Under the pieces are notes generated by a model. That model ran no database searches. It had not been told where the DNA came from and worked only from the letters and a program-made list of their open reading frames with translations. The position numbers and the translations under genes are program-made. Positions 1 to 4,351 of a DNA stretch of 7,151 bases are shown here, one piece after another. Within the stretch, counting starts at the first letter, position 1. Each line of letters begins with the position of its first letter. This stretch comes from JANRLJ01 sp034437895 (lineage in GTDB: Bacteria > Chloroflexota > Anaerolineae > Aggregatilineales > Phototrophicaceae): contig DAOTTO010000601.1 in assembly GCA_034437895.1 (NCBI GenBank), positions 1 to 7,151 of the forward strand, given 5' to 3'.

Positions 1-1182
1 ACCCCCTGGCGGCAGCAGGTCTTTCCCAACCTGTATCTGATGGTCGTTGCCGTCTCGACTTACTATCGCAAATCCGCAGGCTTGAGCCTAGCGAGCGAAG
101 TAGCACGATTGGCAATCCCGCACATGCTCATGCCGCAGCCCGGCTCACCGGAGAATTTCATGTCCATGCTGGGCGGCATTCTTCCACCGAACTTCGCCGA
201 CATTCCGCAGCAGGATCGGGCGCGATTGGAGAAGGGCAATCGCTATGCCGCGCAGCGTGGGCTATTGCGCGATGAACTGTCGGGGCTTTTCAAGTCGATG
301 GGCAGGGATTACATGGCGGGCTTGAAAGAACTCATCATGACCCTCTACGACTGCCCACCCTACCTCGACTCGAATACCAACAACAAGGGATTAGTGGTGA
401 TCCGCGATGCAGCACTGTCCATTCTCGGCGCGGCAACACCTGCCGAACTATCGTCGGCGCTGTCGTCGGCGGACTGGTTCAATGGCAATCTCGCCCGCTT
501 TGGACTGCTCACGCCCGAACCCGATTATAAGGAACGGTCTGCTCCGAAAGACAGCCAGACCCCCACCGAACTGGCGAACCGTTTGCGTCGTTTACATGAA
601 CGCCTGCCCGAACCACCCATCCCCGATGCGCTCGGTGAGAAGAAAACCAGCGAAGCCTGGTCGCTGTCGGCGGATATCTGGACTTCTTGCCATGCCTACG
701 AACAGGCGCTGCGGTCAATGACCGCACCCAGCTCATCACTGGATGATCGCCTCCGCGCCGTTTACGGACGCTTGCATGTACAGGCAATTAAAGTAGCAAC
801 GCTGCTGGCGGCAATGGACTGGGCAGACGAAGATGGCGGGCTGCCACACCCAAAGGTGACAGCTGCCCACTGGTATCGCGCCCAGCAGATCGTCGAAGAC
901 TGGCGGGCATCTGCTCACCGCCTGCTGGCGGATTTAGGCGAGAACGAAGAAGGACGGCTGGAAAATCGTGTATTGAGTCTGCTCAAAGCCTGCGGCGGCA
1001 GCGCGACGGTACGCGACCTGTACCGCACCCTGCGTGCGCCGCGTAAGACGGTGCTGGAGTCCCTCAAGGCGCTGGAAGACGATGGGCGCATCATCCGTGT
1101 CCAGAACGCTTACAGCGGGCGGGGTCGTCCACCGGAGAAATATGAATTGATTGAAGCCGATTCTGTCACGGCTGCGCCATAA
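1..1182 (+). CDS. DUF3987-like P-loop helicase/ATPase with C-terminal winged helix (5' truncated)
   Basis: The frame is open from base 1, so the ATG at position 40 is internal and the true start is outside the window; 393 codons are visible. The sequence resembles the DUF3987 type of plasmid/phage helicase-like ATPases. VAVSTYYRKS (about 46-75) occupies the Walker A position but lacks the usual GKS glycine. LLRDELSGLF (about 262-291) fits a Walker B-like strand. ALSILGAATP (about 412-441) fits a sensor-like strand, and NLARFGLLTPE (about 487-519) fits an arginine-finger region. A linker and helical region follow. The end (about 958-1152) is a winged-helix fold whose wing carries GRGRPPEKYEL, suggesting DNA binding. 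The next gene is a primase, so a role in unwinding or loading at the element's replication origin is likely. Family assignment is from motif memory; helicase activity is inferred. Confidence 0.72.
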   Translation, partial: TPWRQQVFPNLYLMVVAVSTYYRKSAGLSLASEVARLAIPHMLMPQPGSPENFMSMLGGILPPNFADIPQQDRARLEKGNRYAAQRGLLRDELSGLFKSMGRDYMAGLKELIMTLYDCPPYLDSNTNNKGLVVIRDAALSILGAATPAELSSALSSADWFNGNLARFGLLTPEPDYKERSAPKDSQTPTELANRLRRLHERLPEPPIPDALGEKKTSEAWSLSADIWTSCHAYEQALRSMTAPSSSLDDRLRAVYGRLHVQAIKVATLLAAMDWADEDGGLPHPKVTAAHWYRAQQIVEDWRASAHRLLADLGENEEGRLENRVLSLLKACGGSATVRDLYRTLRAPRKTVLESLKALEDDGRIIRVQNAYSGRGRPPEKYELIEADSVTAAP

Positions 1183-1225
1183 ATCGAATTTTGTCATTTT
1201 GGCTTTTGTCACAGGCGTGACGAAA
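1161..1225. repeat. Cluster of TTYTGTCA(C/T) repeats with one inverted pair
   Basis: Four copies of a short motif are packed between the helicase end and the primase start. They are TTCTGTCAC at 1161-1169, TTTTGTCAT at 1189-1197, TTTTGTCAC at 1204-1212, and the inverted copy GTGACGAAA at 1217-1225. The last two form a 9-bp inverted repeat with one G-T mismatch and a 4-nt loop. The cluster could be an operator, a set of replication-protein binding sites (iterons), or an mRNA hairpin just before the primase ribosome binding site. The sequence does not say which. No T-run follows on the + strand, so it is not a classical terminator. Confidence 0.5.
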
Positions 1226-1230
1226 TTCAT

Positions 1231-1236
1231 GGAGAG
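1231..1236 (+). promoter_or_regulatory. Ribosome binding site of the primase gene
   Basis: GGAGAG lies 7 nt before the ATG at 1244. It decides the start: the in-frame ATG at 1229 has the purine run downstream of it, and the more upstream TTG at 1151 would overlap the helicase gene by 32 nt. Confidence 0.7.
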
Positions 1237-1243
1237 AGAAAGC

Positions 1244-2251
1244 ATGGTGGATACCCAACATTTGAAGGAACACTGCGATCTGCGCCGACTGGTCGAGCAG
1301 GATTTAGGACCCGCCCCGCTGCGCGGCGGACGCGCTTATTTATGGAAGTGTCCCTTCCACAATGAACACAAGGGCTTCAGCTTGGCGGTCTGGGCGAATG
1401 GCTACCGCTGTTTCGGAGCCTGTGATACCAGTGGCGATGCGCTGGACTGGCTCACTCACTACCGCCGCTTGAGCTTTGTCGAAGCCCTGCGGGCATTAGG
1501 CGAACCTGCGCCAACGGCTGTACCAGCCGAGCGTAAATGTCTGAAATCTCCCGCCGAACCGCCGGAATGGAACTGGCAGCATCGGGCAGAACGCATTGTC
1601 AGCCAGGCGGAAGAAATGCTGTGGTCGGAAGTGGGTGAACCAGCACTGAATTACCTGACCGGCAGAGGCTTGACGACGCGCACGATACGTACCGCCCGAT
1701 TGGGTTATGTGCCGGGCGACTTCCGCAGTTGGCGGGTGCTGGAAGGGATGGATGTCCCCTGTGGGATTACGATCCCCTGGTTTGCGGCGGATGCGCTCTG
1801 GGCGGTGAAAGTCCGTCGCGCTTATGGCACACCGAAATATCAGCAGATTAAAGGCGGCAACGTCAACGGCTTGTATGGCGCAGACCAGTTAGCAAGCCGG
1901 GATGTGGCTTTATTTTGCGAAGGTGAATTCGACGCGCTGCTGGCGCGGCAGGAAACCGGTGATCTGACAGCTGCTGTGACCTTGAGCAGTGCCACCGCGA
2001 TCCTCAGTTCACGCTGGTATGCAGAACTGACTCACTGCCATACCATTCTCGTTGCTTATGATCGTGATGCGGCAGGTGAAAAAGGGGCAAATCGCCTGCT
2101 CTCCCTCTCGTCGCGCTTTCGTCCTATTCGAGTGCCGCAGGGCAAAGATGTAGGCGAGTTCTACCTGCAAGGCGGTGACCTCTATGCCTGGATTGCGAAT
2201 GCGCTGAAGGAAAAACAATCGGTTTTGGAGGAGCAGCCCCATGCCCTCTAA
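1244..2251 (+). CDS. DnaG-type primase, CHC2 zinc finger and Toprim domain
   Basis: This 335-residue protein should synthesise RNA primers for replication of the element. The N-terminal zinc-binding module is visible as C36-P-F-H39 and C56-F-G-A-C60, followed by SGDALDWL as in the DnaG CHC2 finger. A middle part (YLTGRGLTTRTIR, then LGYVPGD) matches the N-terminal section of the DnaG catalytic core. The Toprim domain follows: CEGEFDAL contains the metal-linked glutamate E226, and YDRDAAGE supplies the D273-x-D275 pair 47 residues later. It is much shorter than chromosomal DnaG (usually near 600 residues) and has no room for the C-terminal helicase-binding domain. That fits a plasmid or phage primase working with the adjacent helicase. 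The start at 1244 is chosen for its GGAGAG site. It is 61 nt after the helicase stop, probably one transcript. Fold assignment is firm; its use by the element is inferred from context. Confidence 0.88.
   Translation: MVDTQHLKEHCDLRRLVEQDLGPAPLRGGRAYLWKCPFHNEHKGFSLAVWANGYRCFGACDTSGDALDWLTHYRRLSFVEALRALGEPAPTAVPAERKCLKSPAEPPEWNWQHRAERIVSQAEEMLWSEVGEPALNYLTGRGLTTRTIRTARLGYVPGDFRSWRVLEGMDVPCGITIPWFAADALWAVKVRRAYGTPKYQQIKGGNVNGLYGADQLASRDVALFCEGEFDALLARQETGDLTAAVTLSSATAILSSRWYAELTHCHTILVAYDRDAAGEKGANRLLSLSSRFRPIRVPQGKDVGEFYLQGGDLYAWIANALKEKQSVLEEQPHAL
2227..2233 (+). promoter_or_regulatory. Strong ribosome binding site of the 57-aa gene
   Basis: GGAGGAG lies inside the end of the primase gene, 7 nt before the ATG at 2241. 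The match to the anti-Shine-Dalgarno sequence and the spacing are near ideal. This is the main reason to accept the very short downstream reading frame as a gene. Confidence 0.7.
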
Positions 2252-2414
2252 AGTCACAAAACCACAAAAACCGGAAGATATGCTGCTGCGTGTAATCCGA
2301 GTTGCAGAAATCCTAGTAAAAAGTCAGGACAAAACAACGGACGAACCCGCCACGAACCCGCCGTCTAATCAAACGGCAGTCAGTGCCATTCAGACGCAAA
2401 AAACACAGCCATAA
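2241..2414 (+). CDS. Small protein of unknown function, 57 aa
   Basis: I do not recognise this protein. The frame starts with ATG 7 nt after a GGAGGAG site and overlaps the last 11 nt of the primase gene, so it is probably translationally coupled to it. It ends with TAA 43 nt before the recombinase start. Residues 1-11 are basic (SKVTKPQKP), residues 12-29 could form an amphipathic helix (EDMLLRVIRVAEILVKSQ), and residues 32-57 are a polar tail rich in Thr, Pro, Gln and Asn. There is no signal peptide, membrane segment or cysteine motif. An 11-bp tandem duplication inside the gene determines the tail. Its place directly before a serine recombinase makes an accessory role in recombination (for example a directionality factor) or in replication conceivable; that is a guess from position only. 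Translation is likely because of the ribosome binding site. Confidence 0.6.
   Translation: MPSKVTKPQKPEDMLLRVIRVAEILVKSQDKTTDEPATNPPSNQTAVSAIQTQKTQP
2341..2362 (+). repeat. Perfect 11-bp tandem duplication (2 copies)
   Basis: ACGAACCCGCC occurs at 2341-2351 and again immediately at 2352-2362, inside the 57-aa gene. Eleven is not a multiple of three, so the two copies are read in different frames (DEPA, then TNPP). With a single copy the frame would read GCC GTC TAA and stop after 38 codons. Confidence 0.9.
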
Positions 2415-2457
2415 CATTTTGGTGTAAGCTCAGGCAAAGTCATGATGATAGGGTCTT

Positions 2458-4023
2458 ATGAGTCGTCGAAACAGTAAGCGGTTGCCGCCTAAACCGGGTT
2501 GGGCAGTCTATCTGCGAACCAGCAGTGAAGATGCCCAGAATCCAGAGAATTCCCAGCGCCGCCAGCGTCATGCGATTGAGCGGTCATTATTTGAGCGTAC
2601 CGACCTGCCGGTCTTCAATGAATATATTGACAACCTGAGTGGTCGCTATGCGGATAATCGACCGGGATACCAGCGTATGTTAGAGGATGCGCGTGCAGGC
2701 TGCTTCTCACATGTTGCCGTCGAGAACGCCGAGCGTTTTGGGCGCAACGATGCCGAGGCACTGGTAGCGCTTGATGCACTGCATGGGCTGGGCATTGCAG
2801 TACGGTTCGCTGACTATCCTGACCTCGATCCGATTGACCCGGATGACCGTATTCTGGTCAGCCTGTCGTTTACACTCGCACGGCGTGAGTCCATTAAGCT
2901 CGGTCAGCGTGTTACCGGTGGATTGCACGCCAAACTGCGGACGGGTGGTTTTGTTGGCAAAGCGCCGGATGGGTATCTCAACTGTGAAGAAAAGACGGAA
3001 CAAATCGACAAGACCCGTGCCGGGCGCTATAACCGCTGGATTGAGCCAGACCCCGAACAGTTCAAAGTGTGGCGCACCGCCTGGGATTTGCTGTTGACCG
3101 ACCAGTACACCCTCGCCGAAATTTGTGAGGAACTTCATGCTCGCGGCTATCGTTTTCGGAGTGGTCGTCCCTTCGTCACAGTCAATGCGCGTGGGAGGCG
3201 CAAAGAAGCAGCCAATGGACTGTCGCGCATCTTGAATAACTGGTTCTATGCCGGTTGGGTCGTCAGTGAGAAAGCTAACATCCCGCCAAAAACCGTGCAG
3301 GGGCAGTGGAAACCACTGGTGACCACGGAGGAATTTGAACAGGGTCTTGCCATTCTTGCGGCACGTCAGAAACACCGCAAAAGTGGTGGCAAGGTTCATG
3401 ATTATCTGCTGCGCGGTTTAGTCTATGTTGAGTTGGATGATGGCAGAGTTTTGCGCTTGACTGGATCAACCCCTAATGCCGGACGTTCGGGAGGTGGTAC
3501 ATCCTACTACTGCATCGAAAGCAGTGGTGTCAATATCCTGTGCCGAACAGTGGATGAGCAGATACCTTATGAACTGGTGAAAATTCAGGTTGATCCTGAA
3601 ATGATTCCGCTCATTCGGAATAGCTACAACGATGAGATTGCCGACAAATTAGGACGGATGCGTCCCGACCAGCGTGCCGACCTCGAACGAAAATTGAAGG
3701 ATATTGATGAAGAAGAGGCGCGGGCGCTGCGACTGTACACCATTGGTAAAATCACAGATCGGGTCTGGGAAAATCTGTGGTCGGAATGGCAAGATCGGCG
3801 GCGTACCCTGCGTCATGCGCTGGAGTCGTTGCAGGCACACAATGATGTCCATATCGCAAATTTAGACGCAGCACTCACGGTCATTGCAAAAGTGGTATAC
3901 TGTATAACAAGCTGGAACGCAGCAGTCAAAAGAAGCTGCTGCATGAAATGGTCTATCGGGTGGTTGTTTGCCCGAAGGGAACCATACGGCGGATGGAATT
4001 GCTGCCACCGTTCGGGTATCTGA
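2458..4023 (+). CDS. Large serine recombinase (integrase), C-terminus frameshifted
   Basis: A site-specific recombinase of the resolvase/invertase superfamily, likely the integrase of the element. The catalytic domain (about residues 14-155) has YLRTSSED, with R20 and nucleophile S22, then NRPGYQRML with R68, and ENAERFGRND with R93 and R96 in the family's dRlsRn position. The Recombinase domain follows (about 165-300, with GGFVGKAPDGYLN and RILNNWFYAGWVVS). The zinc-ribbon position (about 318-365) is degenerate: only C352 and C362 remain. A charged helical, probably coiled-coil segment (about 385-480) comes next. From about residue 478 the frame is shifted: the last 44 or so residues (VVYCITSW to HRSGI) are Cys/Trp-rich and unlike the family, while the expected C-terminus lies in the next frame. 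Start ATG 2458 is preceded by GATAGGG, close and only moderate. The catalytic domain is complete, but function with the altered C-terminus is doubtful unless the shift is an error or is bypassed. Confidence 0.88.
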   Translation: MSRRNSKRLPPKPGWAVYLRTSSEDAQNPENSQRRQRHAIERSLFERTDLPVFNEYIDNLSGRYADNRPGYQRMLEDARAGCFSHVAVENAERFGRNDAEALVALDALHGLGIAVRFADYPDLDPIDPDDRILVSLSFTLARRESIKLGQRVTGGLHAKLRTGGFVGKAPDGYLNCEEKTEQIDKTRAGRYNRWIEPDPEQFKVWRTAWDLLLTDQYTLAEICEELHARGYRFRSGRPFVTVNARGRRKEAANGLSRILNNWFYAGWVVSEKANIPPKTVQGQWKPLVTTEEFEQGLAILAARQKHRKSGGKVHDYLLRGLVYVELDDGRVLRLTGSTPNAGRSGGGTSYYCIESSGVNILCRTVDEQIPYELVKIQVDPEMIPLIRNSYNDEIADKLGRMRPDQRADLERKLKDIDEEEARALRLYTIGKITDRVWENLWSEWQDRRRTLRHALESLQAHNDVHIANLDAALTVIAKVVYCITSWNAAVKRSCCMKWSIGWLFARREPYGGWNCCHRSGI

Positions 4024-4066
4024 AACAAGTGACAGATCGCGTGCGGAAAGGTAGTGGTTTTGAGGG

Positions 4067-4095
4067 AAAAACAAAGACCAGCGCGATGGCTGGTC
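4067..4095 (-). terminator. Rho-independent terminator of tRNA-Glu
   Basis: On the - strand a perfect 7-bp stem GACCAGC/GCTGGTC (4076-4082 with 4089-4095, loop of 6 nt) is followed at once by TTTGTTTTT (complement of 4067-4075). It starts 25 nt after the tRNA 3' end and points the right way to end the tRNA transcript. On the + strand no T-run follows the stem, so it does not serve the recombinase gene. Confidence 0.72.
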
Positions 4096-4120
4096 AATGT
4101 TCGGACTACGTCCAATCTGA

Positions 4121-4193
4121 TGACCCCAACGGGACTCGAACCCGTGTCCACACCTTGAAAGGGTGTTGTCCTAGACCGCTGGACGATGGGGCC
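4121..4193 (-). tRNA. tRNA-Glu (anticodon UUC)
   Basis: The - strand folds into a complete 73-nt cloverleaf. The acceptor stem is GGCCCCA with TGGGGTC (one G-T pair). The D arm is GTCC-AGCGGTCTA-GGAC. The anticodon arm is ACACC-CTTTCAA-GGTGT with anticodon TTC. The variable loop is GGAC. The T arm is ACGGG-TTCGAGT-CCCGT, and the discriminator base is A. The 3' CCA is not encoded (TCA follows). The gene is preceded by a good promoter and followed by an intrinsic terminator, so it is probably a functional single-gene unit. Its 3' end faces the recombinase, as expected where an element has integrated next to a tRNA gene. I see no mismatch that would suggest damage by the integration. Confidence 0.96.
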
Positions 4194-4205
4194 TAACTTG
4201 CGAAT

Positions 4206-4234
4206 AGTTTACCAGTCGGCTACTTAAGCGTCAA
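4206..4234 (-). promoter_or_regulatory. Sigma70-like promoter of tRNA-Glu
   Basis: On the - strand TTGACG (complement of 4229-4234) and TAAACT (complement of 4206-4211) are separated by 17 nt. Transcription would begin near 4199, a few bases before the mature 5' end of the tRNA at 4193. The -35 box matches the consensus in five of six bases and the -10 box in four. Confidence 0.65.
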
Positions 4235-4302
4235 GCGTGAAAATAGAATATTCTTGTATCAGATAGCGTCTGAACATCTCACCTTTAGAATGGGAAGAAA
4301 CC

Positions 4303-4330
4303 AAGTACCTAGGCGAATGATTAGGAACTT
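4303..4330 (-). terminator. Possible weak terminator or hairpin after the GH31 gene
   Basis: AAGTACCTA (4303-4311) and TAGGAACTT (4322-4330) form a 9-bp inverted repeat with one mismatch and a 10-nt loop, 21 nt after the GH31 stop codon. On the - strand only a short interrupted T-run (GGTTTCTT) follows, so termination would be weak. TAGGCG (4310-4315) can instead pair with CGCCTA (4333-4338), which excludes the first hairpin. The rest of the gap between the tRNA promoter and the GH31 stop shows nothing else I can name. Confidence 0.35.
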
Positions 4331-4351
4331 CCCGCCTATACACAACAGCTA

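Larger units (their letters stand above)
1..4120 (+). mobile_element. Integrated mobile element, right end (partial)
   Basis: The + strand block holds a P-loop helicase-like gene, a CHC2/Toprim primase, a small unknown gene and a large serine recombinase. All run in one direction and end against the 3' side of a tRNA gene that lies on the opposite strand. This is the usual arrangement at the integrase end of an integrative plasmid, phage satellite or integrative conjugative element. I see no capsid, terminase, relaxase or conjugation genes, but the element continues beyond the left window edge, so its type is open. The right boundary is uncertain. It lies between the end of the conserved recombinase sequence (about 4050) and the tRNA 3' end (4121). 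If the tRNA terminator at 4067-4095 is host sequence, the junction is left of 4067. The partner attachment site is not in the window. Confidence 0.7.
3891..4196 (+). pseudogene. Displaced C-terminal tail of the serine recombinase, running into tRNA-Glu
   Basis: The frame one base back from the recombinase frame reads SGILYNKLERSSQKKLLHEM (3891-3950), followed by VYRVVVCPKGTIRR and ELLPPFGYL. This is the typical end of large serine recombinases of this type. Adding one G to GTGG at 3892-3895 would give IAKVGILYNK and join it seamlessly to the upstream protein. The frame has no stop after the conserved part. It goes on through the inverted repeat of the terminator (GKTKTSAMAG) and then antisense through the whole tRNA gene (DPNGTRTRVHTLKGCCPRPL), ending at TAA 4194-4196. 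The ATG at 3948 has no convincing ribosome binding site and begins in the middle of the conserved tail, so it is not a separate gene. The codons beyond about 4050 are probably not element sequence. Confidence 0.75.

Noticed and set aside
1151..1243. Earlier primase start at TTG 1151 or ATG 1229
   Set aside because: The added residues do not match the primase family, the repeat cluster falls inside, and the GGAGAG site at 1231-1236 is correctly placed only for ATG 1244.
1963..1981. Imperfect palindrome TGACAGC/GCTGTGA type within the primase gene
   Set aside because: Short, with mismatches and inside a well conserved coding stretch; no reason to think it is a site.
2419..2448. Promoter for the recombinase (TTGGTG, 17 nt, ATGATG)
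   Set aside because: The -10 match is poor and the predicted start would be only a few bases before the ATG; transcription from upstream is as likely.
2707..3399. 230-codon open frame on the - strand
   Set aside because: It lies entirely antisense to the recombinase catalytic and Recombinase domains, has no recognisable domain, and the + strand protein is clearly the real one.
3888..3942. Programmed -1 frameshifting in the recombinase
   Set aside because: The slip site is only A_AAA without a full heptamer and the only hairpin is 27 nt away; kept as an alternative in the finding, not as a feature.
3948..4196. Separate small gene beginning at ATG 3948
   Set aside because: The ATG is in the middle of the recombinase C-terminal motif and the last third is antisense tRNA; it is the displaced recombinase tail.
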